A DNA stretch of 64,000 bases from Clostridia bacterium (GTDB taxonomy: Bacteria > Bacillota > Clostridia > Christensenellales > Borkfalkiaceae): positions 1 to 64,000 of the forward strand of contig JAFQGG010000007.1 of the NCBI GenBank assembly GCA_017415505.1, in the 5' to 3' direction. Below the pieces are notes generated by a model. It had not been told where the DNA came from and ran no database searches. It worked only from the letters and a program-made list of their open reading frames with translations. Made by a program: the position numbers and the translations under genes. Positions 36,964 through 45,257 of this stretch are shown here, in pieces (within the stretch, counting starts at the first letter, position 1; each line of letters begins with the position of its first letter).

Positions 36964-36998
36964 GTGCGGCTTTAAGGATTGCTTAAAGTCGCATTTTT
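36964..36998 (+). terminator. Terminator after rpmE
   Basis: TGCGGCTTTAA/TTAAAGTCGCA stem with a 7-base loop and a T run. Confidence 0.9.
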
Positions 36999-37030
36999 AC
37001 TTTGATTGTTTTTTGTTTATAAGGTAAAGT

Positions 37031-38860
37031 ATGAAAGAGAAAAAACGAGCCTGCGTTTCCATCGGCGGGCAAGCGGTCATGGAAGGGGTCATGATGCGGG
37101 GGGAAAGGTCCATGGCGACCGCCGTCCGCGATCCCGAGGGCGTGATACAGGTGGAGTCGGAACGGCTTACGCCTCCCGAAAAAAGAAGTAAATTTTCCCG
37201 TTTCCCTTTCGTGCGCGGTGTGGTGAATTTCGTGCGTTCGCTCGTGGACGGCAACCGTATCTTAATGCGGAGCGCGGACGTAGCGACGACGGACGACGAC
37301 GTGCCCACCAAGGCAGAGAAATGGTTGGAAGAAAAACATAAAGTAAGTTTGAGCGGTATCCTCGACGCGGTCGCGGTCGTTTTGGGGGTAGTGCTCGCGC
37401 TGTTGATTTTTATTGCGTTGCCCCAATGGATTACGGGCTTTTTGCCGTTTGAGAAAACGGACGCGGGTTTGGACGGGCTGTGGTTCAATTTGATCGAAGG
37501 CGGTATACGGCTGTTGATTTTCGTGGCGTATATCTTGCTCGTTTCGTTGATTCCCTCGCTCAAACGGGTGTTCATGTATCACGGCGCGGAGCATAAAACG
37601 ATCTCTTGCTACGAGGCGGGGAAAGAGCTTACCGTGGAGAACGTGCGCGCCTGTTCGCGCGTGCACGACCGTTGCGGTACGACCTTCCTTTTTATCGTCA
37701 TGATCGTGAGTATTCTCGTATTTTCCCTCGTCAACGTGGGAATCGCCTCGCTTGGCGTGTACACGGAAAACGATAAGCTCAACGGGCTTATCCGATTTTT
37801 GTTCAAGATCGCGATGCTTCCCGTCGTTGCGGGCGTTTCGTACGAGATTTTGCGCTTGCTTTCCAAGACGAAAAGCAAATTTTTCTTGATATTCAAATTC
37901 CCCGGCTTATTGTTGCAACGGCTCACCACGCGCGAACCCGAGGACGGCATGATCGAATGCGCGATCAAGGCGTTTACCACCGTTTTGGAAATGGACGCGG
38001 ACGAGAGCGTGCCCGAGCGCGTATTCGCAACGCCCGGAAAAATGAGCTTGCTGTTGAAGAACACGAAAAAACGCTTTGCTTCGGCGGGGATCGACGAAGA
38101 GGACGCGGAGTGGATTTTCGCGCTCACGCTCGATATCCCGAAGAGCGCGGTGGCGACGGAAGAACGCATTTTGAAGGTGGCGCAAGCCAAGGAAATTATC
38201 CGCATAGCGGACGAACGCTTGACGGGCAGACCGCTTTGGTATATTATAGGCGATACCGATTTTTGCGGTTATAAAATTAAGGTGGACGAAAGAGTGCTCA
38301 TTCCCCGTCCCGAAACGGAGGAGCTTGCCATGCTCGTCGTGGGCGCGGCGGAGGAAGGACAAAGTATCCTCGATCTTTGTACGGGTAGCGGTGCAATCGC
38401 CGTAGCGGTGTATAAAGAGCTGGAAAAATACGGCAGAAAGGCGAAAGTGACGGCGGTGGATATTAGCGAGGACGCGCTTGCGCTCGCGAAAGAAAACGCC
38501 ACGCTCAACGAGGCGGAAATCACCTTCGTGCAGTCCGATTTGTTCACCCGCCTTCGCGGACGGTTTGATATTATCGTTTCCAATCCCCCGTATATCCCCT
38601 CGGCGGATATCGAGGGTTTGCAACGGGAGGTTAAGGACCACGAGCCCCGCCTTGCGCTCGACGGCGGAGCGGACGGTTTGGACTTGTACCGCCGTATCGC
38701 GTCCGAAGCGTCCAAGTATCTCACGCGCGGGGGTATGCTCGTCATGGAAGTGGGCGAGGGCGAAGCGCAAAGCGTCGTGAAGATGTTCAAGTACGCTTCG
38801 TATACTATGATTATCAAAGATTTTAACGGCGTGGATAGGTACGTGAAAGTAGTGCTGTAA
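37031..38860 (+). CDS. prmC: DUF1385-PrmC fusion: membrane domain plus release-factor glutamine methyltransferase
   Basis: 609 aa. Residues 1-310 are a complete DUF1385 protein: VSIGGQAVMEGVMMRG, RG(V)VNFVRSLVDG, four membrane helices between about 118 and 275, and YHGAEHKTISCYE. Residues about 330-609 are a complete PrmC: an N-terminal helical domain, RRPLWYIIGDTDFCG, RPETEEL, SAM motif ILDLCTGSGAIA, and NPPYIPS near residue 518. PrmC methylates the glutamine of the GGQ motif in release factors; prfA is the next gene. No stop, start or strong ribosome site is seen at the joint, so the fusion is real in this sequence. In many Clostridia the two are adjacent separate genes. Confidence 0.93.
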   Translation: MKEKKRACVSIGGQAVMEGVMMRGERSMATAVRDPEGVIQVESERLTPPEKRSKFSRFPFVRGVVNFVRSLVDGNRILMRSADVATTDDDVPTKAEKWLEEKHKVSLSGILDAVAVVLGVVLALLIFIALPQWITGFLPFEKTDAGLDGLWFNLIEGGIRLLIFVAYILLVSLIPSLKRVFMYHGAEHKTISCYEAGKELTVENVRACSRVHDRCGTTFLFIVMIVSILVFSLVNVGIASLGVYTENDKLNGLIRFLFKIAMLPVVAGVSYEILRLLSKTKSKFFLIFKFPGLLLQRLTTREPEDGMIECAIKAFTTVLEMDADESVPERVFATPGKMSLLLKNTKKRFASAGIDEEDAEWIFALTLDIPKSAVATEERILKVAQAKEIIRIADERLTGRPLWYIIGDTDFCGYKIKVDERVLIPRPETEELAMLVVGAAEEGQSILDLCTGSGAIAVAVYKELEKYGRKAKVTAVDISEDALALAKENATLNEAEITFVQSDLFTRLRGRFDIIVSNPPYIPSADIEGLQREVKDHEPRLALDGGADGLDLYRRIASEASKYLTRGGMLVMEVGEGEAQSVVKMFKYASYTMIIKDFNGVDRYVKVVL

Positions 38861-38878
38861 CGGCGGGAGGACGGCGAT

Positions 38879-39949
38879 ATGTTGAAAAAACTCGATGCGA
38901 TTTTGAAACGGTACGACTTTTTGGGCGAACGGCTTGCCGATCCCGAGGTGATTGCGGATATGGGTACTTGGCAAAAGTATTCCAAGGAACAGTCGGAACT
39001 TCGCGAAACGGCGGAAAAGTATATGGAATACCTGCAAACGGAAAAGGAAATGCAGGACGCGTTCGCGCTTGCCGAAACGGAAACGGACGCGGAAATGAAA
39101 AAGATGCTCACCGACGAGGGGTACGCTTGCAAGGAGCGGCTCGCCAAGCTCGTGGGAGAGTTGAAAATATTGCTTTTGCCCAAGGACAAAAACGACGAAA
39201 GAAGCTGTATCTTGGAAGTCCGCGCGGGTACGGGCGGGGAGGAAGCCGCGCTGTTTGCGGGCGAACTTTGCCGTATGTATCAAAACTATTGCGCGTCGCA
39301 TAGACTTCGCGTGGAAGAAATAGAAGTGAACGCCACCGAGCTTGGTGGCGTCAAGGAAGCGATTTACGGCGTTACGGGTGCGGGCGCGTACAAGCTCTTG
39401 AAGTACGAGAGCGGTGTGCATAGAGTCCAACGCGTTCCCGCCACGGAAACGCAAGGACGGATTCACACTTCGGCGGCGACCGTCGCCGTACTTCCCGAAG
39501 CGGAAGAGGTGGAAGTGGAAATCAACGATAAGGATATCCGTATCGATATCTTCCATTCGGGCGGTGCAGGCGGTCAAAACGTGAATAAGGTGGCTTCCGC
39601 CGTGCGTATTACCCACTTCCCCACGGGAATCGTCGTGACCTGCCAAGACGAGCGTTCGCAGTTGAAAAATAAGGAACGGGCGTTTAAGGTATTGCGTTCG
39701 CGCGTGTACGATTTTTATAACGGACAAAACGCGAAAGCGCGCGAGGACAGCCGAAGAAGCATGGTAGGCACGGGGGATAGAAGCGAGCGGATTCGCACCT
39801 ATAATTTCCCGCAAAGCCGTGTGACCGATCATAGAATCGGGCTTAGCCAATATAACCTCGACGCGTTTATGGCGGGGGATATCGATTCCATGGTAGAGGC
39901 GCTTGCGATTGCGGATAGAGAAGCCATGCTCGCAAGCCAAGAAGAATAA
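38879..39949 (+). CDS. prfA: Peptide chain release factor 1
   Basis: 356 aa. Terminates translation at UAA and UAG. Codon-recognition domain, then the GGQ loop SGGAGGQNVNKVASAVR near residue 230, which is the substrate of PrmC encoded just upstream. GGGAGG lies 11 bases before the ATG. Followed by obg. Confidence 0.98.
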   Translation: MLKKLDAILKRYDFLGERLADPEVIADMGTWQKYSKEQSELRETAEKYMEYLQTEKEMQDAFALAETETDAEMKKMLTDEGYACKERLAKLVGELKILLLPKDKNDERSCILEVRAGTGGEEAALFAGELCRMYQNYCASHRLRVEEIEVNATELGGVKEAIYGVTGAGAYKLLKYESGVHRVQRVPATETQGRIHTSAATVAVLPEAEEVEVEINDKDIRIDIFHSGGAGGQNVNKVASAVRITHFPTGIVVTCQDERSQLKNKERAFKVLRSRVYDFYNGQNAKAREDSRRSMVGTGDRSERIRTYNFPQSRVTDHRIGLSQYNLDAFMAGDIDSMVEALAIADREAMLASQEE

Positions 39950-39975
39950 GAAAATTATAAAAGGAAAGAAGAATT

Positions 39976-41256
39976 ATGGCAACCGGTGAATTTACCGATA
40001 AAGTAAAAATACTCATAAAAGCGGGGGACGGCGGGGACGGTATGAACTCGTTCAAGGCGTTCAAGGGCAAGCCTGCGTGCGGTCCGGACGGCGGTGACGG
40101 CGGAAAGGGCGGCGACGTCTATTTCGTCGGCGATAAGGATATGAACGATTTGTTCCCGTTCCGTTTCACTTCGAGATTCCTTGCGGAAAACGGGGAAGTG
40201 GGCGGTACGAACCGTTGCTTTGGCAAGAGCGGGAAAAACGTGTATATCAAAGTTCCGCTCGGCACGCTCGTACGCGACGAGGAAACGGGCAGACTCATTT
40301 GCGACGTGTTCGAGGACGGACAGGAAGTACTCGTGGCGCGCGGGGGGAACGGCGGTAAAGGCAACGTGCGGTTTACGACCGCGCGAAGACACGCCCCCAA
40401 TTTCGCGCAAAAGGGCGAGAAAGTCAAACCCCATTACGTCATTTTGGAAATGAAAGTGATTGCGGACGTAGGGTTCGTAGGCTTCCCCAACGTGGGAAAG
40501 AGCACCCTGCTTTCGAAGATTTCGGCGGCAAGACCCAAGATTGCCAATTATCATTTCACCACCCTTTCGCCCAACCTCGGCGTGGTGCGCTACTACGAAA
40601 AATCGTTCGTGGCGGCGGATATCCCCGGGCTTATCGAGGGCGCGGCGCAGGGCGCGGGCTTGGGACACGATTTCTTGCGCCATATCGAGCGTACCCGTAT
40701 GCTTTGCCACGTGGTAGATATTTCTGGTTGCGAGGGTCGCGATCCTATCGAGGATTTCAAGAAAATCAACGACGAGTTGAAAGAGTATAGCGAAGTACTC
40801 GCTACTTTGCCTCAAATCGTCGTTTGCAATAAATGCGATATTTTCGGCGCGGAAGAAAATTTGAAAGCGTTCAAGAAAAAGTACGGCAAAAAATACAAAA
40901 TTTTCCCGCTCACCGCCGTATCGGGCGAGGGCACGCGGGAACTGTTGGAGGGTGTTTTCGAGGTGCTCGACACGCTCCCGCCCGTCGAACCCGTACCCGT
41001 GGACGAAGATTTCACCTATCAAGCGAACGAGGATCTCGGCTTTGAGATATTCCAAGACGAGGACGGCGTGTTCGTCGTGGTGGGCGGTTTGATAGACTTG
41101 CTTTGCAGGAACGTCGTTTTGAATAACCCCGATTCCATGCAATACTTCCAAAAAGTTTTACGGCTTCGCGGGGTGATTAAAGAACTTTCGAAAATGGGCT
41201 GTAAAGAGGGCGACACCGTTTCTATCGGCGACGTCGAATTTGACTTTATCCCGTAA
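39976..41256 (+). CDS. obg: GTPase Obg/CgtA
   Basis: 426 aa. Ribosome-assembly and stress GTPase. Glycine-rich Obg fold (1-158), G domain with GFPNVGKST, DIPGLIEGA and NKCD, and a C-terminal OCT domain (about 345-426) found in Firmicutes. Ribosome site AAGGAAAG is weak. Normal length. Confidence 0.98.
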   Translation: MATGEFTDKVKILIKAGDGGDGMNSFKAFKGKPACGPDGGDGGKGGDVYFVGDKDMNDLFPFRFTSRFLAENGEVGGTNRCFGKSGKNVYIKVPLGTLVRDEETGRLICDVFEDGQEVLVARGGNGGKGNVRFTTARRHAPNFAQKGEKVKPHYVILEMKVIADVGFVGFPNVGKSTLLSKISAARPKIANYHFTTLSPNLGVVRYYEKSFVAADIPGLIEGAAQGAGLGHDFLRHIERTRMLCHVVDISGCEGRDPIEDFKKINDELKEYSEVLATLPQIVVCNKCDIFGAEENLKAFKKKYGKKYKIFPLTAVSGEGTRELLEGVFEVLDTLPPVEPVPVDEDFTYQANEDLGFEIFQDEDGVFVVVGGLIDLLCRNVVLNNPDSMQYFQKVLRLRGVIKELSKMGCKEGDTVSIGDVEFDFIP

Positions 41257-41270
41257 AAAGAGGTATATAT

Positions 41271-41585
41271 ATGACGATTATAACGAACGAAAATATCACG
41301 AGCAAACAAAGAAGTAAATTGAAATCGTTGGCGGCGAAGCTTTCCCCGATCACGCAAATCGGCAAGGGCGGGATCACCGACAATCTTTTGCAAACGCTTT
41401 CCGACGCTTTGGACGCGCGGGAGCTTATCAAAGTGACCATTCTCGAAACGGCGGACGACGATCCCCGTAACCTTGCGGAGAACGTGGCGGAGCTTTTGGA
41501 CGCCGTGCCCGTTGCCGTAATCGGCAGAAAAGCGATTTTCTATCGCTATTCGAGAAGGGATAAATTCGCGCATTTGGAGATTTAA
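41271..41585 (+). CDS. yhbY: YhbY/CRS1-CRM RNA-binding protein
   Basis: 104 aa. The CRM RNA-binding fold: TSKQRSKLKSLAAKLSPITQIGKGGIT with the GKGG loop, then LIKVTIL and a C-terminal VIGRKAIFYRYS. Associated with pre-50S ribosome assembly. Follows obg after 14 bases, a common pairing. Confidence 0.95.
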   Translation: MTIITNENITSKQRSKLKSLAAKLSPITQIGKGGITDNLLQTLSDALDARELIKVTILETADDDPRNLAENVAELLDAVPVAVIGRKAIFYRYSRRDKFAHLEI

Positions 41586-41655
41586 CGATTTTCGTTTAGA
41601 AAACGAAAAAACGCTTTATAAATAGATAGACAATAAATTGAAGAGGATGAAAATT

Positions 41656-42168
41656 ATGTCGGAAGAAGTAAAGGAAACCAAAGAACCCGTAGAGGGCAAG
41701 GAAAAGAAGAAAACGGCGAAAAAATTGCAGGAAGAATTGGACGCAATGACCGCGGAAGCGGAAGAAAATAAACGCAAGTGGTACGCCGTGAGCGCGGAGT
41801 ACGAAAACTACCGCCGTCGTACGCAAAACCAAGCGGCGCAACGCTATGCAGACGGCAGAAACGACGTGATCACCGCGCTGTTCCCGATCGGGGATAACTT
41901 GGAGCGCGCGCTTGCGGCGTGTCAAGACGAAAACACCAAGCAAGGCGTGGATATGGTGCTCAAAGCGTATAAAAAGGTGCTCGAAGGCGAGGGCGTAGAA
42001 GAAATCGACCCCGTCGGACAACCGTTCGACGCTACCTACGCCGAGGCGATCATGGCAATGCCCGCCGAAGAAGGCGAGGAAAGCGGTATCGTGAAACAGG
42101 TCTATGTGAAAGGCTATAAAAAGGGCGAAAAGGTTTTGCGCTACGCGCAAGTTATTGTTACGCAGTAA
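41656..42168 (+). CDS. grpE: GrpE nucleotide-exchange factor
   Basis: 170 aa. Releases ADP from DnaK. N-terminal charged coiled coil (about 10-60), the AEYENYRRRTQNQ block, and the C-terminal beta domain with PVGQPFDATYAEAIM and VLRYAQVIV. Start chosen at 41656 (MSEEVKE), 9 bases after AGAGG; two earlier in-frame ATGs are less well placed. No hrcA, dnaK or dnaJ is next to it here, and no CIRCE repeat is seen, so it is displaced from the usual heat-shock operon. Confidence 0.95.
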   Translation: MSEEVKETKEPVEGKEKKKTAKKLQEELDAMTAEAEENKRKWYAVSAEYENYRRRTQNQAAQRYADGRNDVITALFPIGDNLERALAACQDENTKQGVDMVLKAYKKVLEGEGVEEIDPVGQPFDATYAEAIMAMPAEEGEESGIVKQVYVKGYKKGEKVLRYAQVIVTQ

Positions 42169-42177
42169 GAGGAAGCT

Positions 42178-42795
42178 ATGACGGAAAGAGAAAAAATGCT
42201 CGCGGGGAAATTGTACGATATTTCCGACCCCGAGCTTGTAAAAGCGTACGAAAAAGCAGATAGGCTTTGTAAGGCTTACAACGATACCTATATCACCGAA
42301 ACGGAAAAACGCGCGGAGATTTTGAAAGAACTCGTTCCCAACTTGGGGAAGGGTTCGGGCTTTCGCGCACCCATTTATTTCGATTACGGCGTGAATATCA
42401 CCATGGGCGAAAACAGCTTCGCCAATTACTATTTCACCGTACTCGATTGCGCGCCCGTAACGATCGGCAACGACGTGTTTATCGGACCGAATTGCACGCT
42501 CGGCGCGCCCGTGCACCCGCTTTTGAACGAGGAGCGCAAAAGCCGTTATAAAGAGGACGGCACGAAATACGACTTGGAATACGCTAAGCCTATCGTAATC
42601 GAGGACGGCGTTTGGCTCGCCTCGGGCGTTATCGTTTGCGGTGGCGTGAAGATAGGAAAGGAAAGTGTAATCGGCGCGGGGAGCGTAGTCACGCGAAATA
42701 TCCCCGCAGGCGTGTTCGCCGCGGGGAATCCCTGCCGTGTGATTCGCCCTCTAACCAAAGAGGATTCCGTTCAATATAAAAAAGAATTGTTTTGA
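42178..42795 (+). CDS. Sugar O-acetyltransferase (maltose/galactoside type)
   Basis: 205 aa. Left-handed beta-helix acetyltransferase using acetyl-CoA. Typical N-terminal REKMLAGKLYD, the GKGSGFRAPIYFDYG.NI..G block, the hexapeptide repeat with catalytic His in GAPVHPL, and AAGNPCRVIRPL at the end. Substrate among sugars cannot be told. Follows grpE by 9 bases and ends at a shared terminator. Confidence 0.95.
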   Translation: MTEREKMLAGKLYDISDPELVKAYEKADRLCKAYNDTYITETEKRAEILKELVPNLGKGSGFRAPIYFDYGVNITMGENSFANYYFTVLDCAPVTIGNDVFIGPNCTLGAPVHPLLNEERKSRYKEDGTKYDLEYAKPIVIEDGVWLASGVIVCGGVKIGKESVIGAGSVVTRNIPAGVFAAGNPCRVIRPLTKEDSVQYKKELF

Positions 42796-42797
42796 GC

Positions 42798-42822
42798 AAA
42801 ACCGCCCTTCGGGGCGGTTTTA
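42798..42822. terminator. Bidirectional terminator
   Basis: AAACCGCCC/GGGGCGGTTT stem with a TTC loop, placed between convergent genes; T-rich on both strands. It overlaps the last codons of the XRE gene. Confidence 0.9.
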
Positions 42823-43032
42823 ATCTTTCAAACCCAAAATTTCGTCCGCCGAAACGTCCAAAATTAAGCAAAGATTAGCGAACGTATCGAGCGACGGATA
42901 CTTGTTCAACCGCATATATTTGCTTACAGTCGAGGGGTTGATTCCGAGCCTCTCGGCAATTTCTTTTTGGGAGAGTCCGCTGTATTTCACGGCTTCGCGT
43001 AACCGTTTTTGTATTTCTTCTATCGTTATCAT
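42820..43032 (-). CDS. XRE-family HTH regulator, 70 aa
   Basis: A single helix-turn-helix domain: LSQKEIAERLGINPSTVSKYMRLNKYPSLDTFANLCLILDVSADEILGL. Start taken at 43032 (MITIEEIQKR); an in-frame ATG six codons earlier is also possible. No clear ribosome site. A perfect 11-bp dyad lies 13 bases upstream, probably its own operator. Target genes unknown. Confidence 0.85.
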   Translation of the reverse strand: MITIEEIQKRLREAVKYSGLSQKEIAERLGINPSTVSKYMRLNKYPSLDTFANLCLILDVSADEILGLKD

Positions 43033-43044
43033 ATAAAAATAATA

Positions 43045-43055
43045 GCACATTGTGC
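43045..43055. promoter_or_regulatory. Operator-like dyad before the XRE gene
   Basis: GCACATTGTGC, a perfect dyad, flanked by a second GTGCAAT half about 24 bases further out. On the minus strand it directly precedes TATTAT, a likely -10 box. The position suits autorepression. Confidence 0.55.
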
Positions 43056-43123
43056 AATTTTTGCTTGATTATGACGTGCAATTATTAATTTATTGATTGA
43101 AACGATTATAAAAATGAATACAA

Positions 43124-43158
43124 AATCGGGTTTTCTCTAAAAAACCCGATTATTTTTT
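43124..43158 (+). terminator. Hairpin with T tail between the XRE and aspartate aminotransferase genes
   Basis: AATCGGGTTT/AAACCCGATT followed by ATTTTTT. No gene on the plus strand ends here, so it may insulate the aminotransferase promoter from upstream transcription or end a short unannotated transcript. Confidence 0.55.
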
Positions 43159-43178
43159 ACTTTTTCAGGCAAAAACGG

Positions 43179-43207
43179 TTGCTTTATTTTGGAAAAAAGA
43201 GTACAAT
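43179..43207 (+). promoter_or_regulatory. Promoter of the aspartate aminotransferase gene
   Basis: TTGCTT, 17 bases, TACAAT; 37 bases before the ATG. Confidence 0.75.
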
Positions 43208-43244
43208 ATATGCTGTAAAAAAATGCAGAGAGGAGATAGTACGA

Positions 43245-44444
43245 ATGAAGAGTAGAATAGCGAAAAGAATGAGTACGCTTTCCCCTTCGCTTACCTTGGC
43301 GATTTCCGCCAAGGCGAAGGCAATGAAGGCGGCGGGCGAGAGCGTGGTATCGTTCGGCGTGGGCGAGCCCGATTTCAACACGCCCGAGCATATCGTAAAC
43401 GCGGCGAAAACGGCGCTCGATAACGGGCATACCAAATACACGCCCTCGTCGGGGCTTTTGCCTTTGAGAAAGGCGATTTGCGAGAAGTTTGAAAAGGACA
43501 ACGGGCTTTCTTACGAGCCGTCGCAAATTATCGTTTCCAACGGTGCGAAGCACTCCATTTTCAACGCGTGCTACGCGGTTTTGGAAGAGGGGGACGAGGT
43601 AATTATTCCCGCACCCTATTGGCTTACCTATCCCGAAGTGGTGAAGGTATGCGGGGCAACGCCCGTGTATTTACAATGCAAGAAAGAGAACAAGTTCAAG
43701 TTCACGGCAGAGGAATTGAAAGCGGTGATTACGCCGAACACGAAAATGCTCATTTTCAATTCCCCGTCCAATCCCACGGGCGCGGTATACGACGAAGCGG
43801 AAACGCGCGCAATCGCAAAAGTTTGCGAGGAAGCGGGGATTTTCGTGCTCGCGGACGAGATCTACGAAAAGCTTTGCTATAACGGCGTAAAACCCTTCTC
43901 GATTGCAAAGTGTAGCGAGAAGATGAAAGAACTCACGATCACCGTAAACGGCGTTTCCAAGACCTACGCCATGACGGGTTGGCGCGTGGGGTATCTTGCC
44001 GCACCCAAGGACGTGGCGAAGGCGATCGATTCCTTCCAAAGCCACGCGACCTCGAACGCAAGCTCCATTTCGCAATACGCGACGATCGAAGCGCTCGCGT
44101 CCTCGGAGGAGGAAATCGGGGAAATGGTGCGCGTATTCGATACGCGTAGAGCGAAGCTCCTTTCCCTGATCGCGGAAATCGACGGCGTGGAAGCGGTTGA
44201 ACCGGACGGTGCGTTTTACGTGATGCTCGTCGTGGGCGGTTTGTACGGTAAGAGTTATAACGGCAAAAAAATTACGAACTCTATCGAGTTTGCCGACGTG
44301 CTTTTGGAGGCGGAAAAGGTTGCCACCGTACCCGGCGTTTCGTTCGGGGCGGACGATTGCGTGCGACTTTCCTACGCGCTTGGCGAAGCGGACATGGAAG
44401 AGGGCTTGAAACGAATCAAGCGTTTCGTGGAAGGGTTAAACTAA
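43245..44444 (+). CDS. Aspartate aminotransferase (class I, AspB/AspC type)
   Basis: 399 aa. PLP enzyme exchanging the amino group between aspartate and 2-oxoglutarate (class Ib). Visible: SFGVGEPDFNTPEHI, the substrate-binding GHTKYTPSSG, NSPSNPTGAVY, LADEIYEKL, and the PLP lysine in NGVSKTYAMTGWRVGY; the last arginine in RLSYA. Start at 43245 with AGGAG 9 bases away; a longer frame has no ribosome site and overlaps the promoter. Confidence 0.95.
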   Translation: MKSRIAKRMSTLSPSLTLAISAKAKAMKAAGESVVSFGVGEPDFNTPEHIVNAAKTALDNGHTKYTPSSGLLPLRKAICEKFEKDNGLSYEPSQIIVSNGAKHSIFNACYAVLEEGDEVIIPAPYWLTYPEVVKVCGATPVYLQCKKENKFKFTAEELKAVITPNTKMLIFNSPSNPTGAVYDEAETRAIAKVCEEAGIFVLADEIYEKLCYNGVKPFSIAKCSEKMKELTITVNGVSKTYAMTGWRVGYLAAPKDVAKAIDSFQSHATSNASSISQYATIEALASSEEEIGEMVRVFDTRRAKLLSLIAEIDGVEAVEPDGAFYVMLVVGGLYGKSYNGKKITNSIEFADVLLEAEKVATVPGVSFGADDCVRLSYALGEADMEEGLKRIKRFVEGLN

Positions 44445-44459
44445 ACGAAGAAAGAGGAG

Positions 44460-44486
44460 TCGGGCGAAAAAATCGCCCGATTTTCT
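44460..44486 (+). terminator. Terminator after the aspartate aminotransferase gene
   Basis: TCGGGCGA/TCGCCCGA stem, A-rich loop and T tail. Confidence 0.9.
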
Positions 44487-44546
44487 ATTTTTTTCAAGAA
44501 ATTTGAAAAAATTTTCGTTTTTTGGAAATTTTTTTTGTCGTAACCC

Positions 44547-44575
44547 TTGAAATTATGTAAAAAATATGGTAAAAT
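44547..44575 (+). promoter_or_regulatory. Promoter of the P-loop protein gene
   Basis: TTGAAA, 17 bases, TAAAAT; about 70 bases before the ATG. Confidence 0.75.
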
Positions 44576-44643
44576 AGAATAAACCCGATTGTAAATACTT
44601 TTTTGCGGTTGGGTGTTAAGTACAATTCCCGGGAGGATTTTTT

Positions 44644-45057
44644 ATGATTAAAGTTATTTACGGCGCAAAAGGTACGGGTAAGACCAAAATGATGATCGAC
44701 GCGGCGAACGCGCAGGTCGAAAGTGCGAAAGGGCACATGATTTTTATCACCGACAGTAAGCGCGGTATGTACGATTTGGAACGCGAGGTGCGTTTCATTG
44801 ATACGAGCGAATACGATATCGCGGGCGAAGCTGCGCTTTGCGGATTCGTGAAAGGCGTAATCGCGGGTAACCACGATAACGAATACGTTTACATCGACGG
44901 CGTCGTTCGCATTGCGGGCAAACCCGTACAAGAACTCGGCGCGTTCTTCTATATGCTTGATAAAGTAGCGAAGAACAACAACATGGTAATCACCGTGTCC
45001 GTTTCCGCAACGAGAGAGGAATTGCCCGATTTCGTTACGAAATATCTTGACGAATAA
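44644..45057 (+). CDS. Small P-loop NTPase-like protein
   Basis: 137 aa. Starts almost at once with Walker A GAKGTGKTK (residues 7-15), a following FITDSKRG strand, and a hydrophobic strand ending YIDG that could be Walker B; a second one is NNNMVITVSVSA. The protein is too short for a full AAA or kinase domain. Conserved-looking but with no reaction I can name. Strong ribosome site GGGAGG. Monocistronic, with its own promoter and a terminator after it. Confidence 0.75.
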   Translation: MIKVIYGAKGTGKTKMMIDAANAQVESAKGHMIFITDSKRGMYDLEREVRFIDTSEYDIAGEAALCGFVKGVIAGNHDNEYVYIDGVVRIAGKPVQELGAFFYMLDKVAKNNNMVITVSVSATREELPDFVTKYLDE

Positions 45058-45153
45058 GCCGCGTACGCAGTTTTGCGAAACGGCATCTTGAACTAGCCTA
45101 AAATATTACGCCCCGCCCGAAAGGGCGCGGGCGGTTACGGTAGGACGAAAGAT

Positions 45154-45180
45154 AGCCGAGCGGGTTCCGTTCGGCTTTTT
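45154..45180 (+). terminator. Terminator between the P-loop gene and thrC
   Basis: AGCCGAGCGG/CCGTTCGGCT stem, GTT loop, five T. A GC-rich hairpin (CGCCCGAAAGGGCG) precedes it. The region could be a thrC attenuator, but no T-box features (AGGGTGG) are seen. Confidence 0.8.
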
Positions 45181-45257
45181 CCGTCGCAAAGGGGGGTAAG
45201 CGGGTGTATACCCGTCGTTTCGGCGTGTATAAAAATTTACAAGGCAGGTAATACAAA

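Noticed and set aside
45058..45257. T-box leader before thrC
   Set aside because: A terminator hairpin is present, but the conserved T-box core and antiterminator bulge are not.
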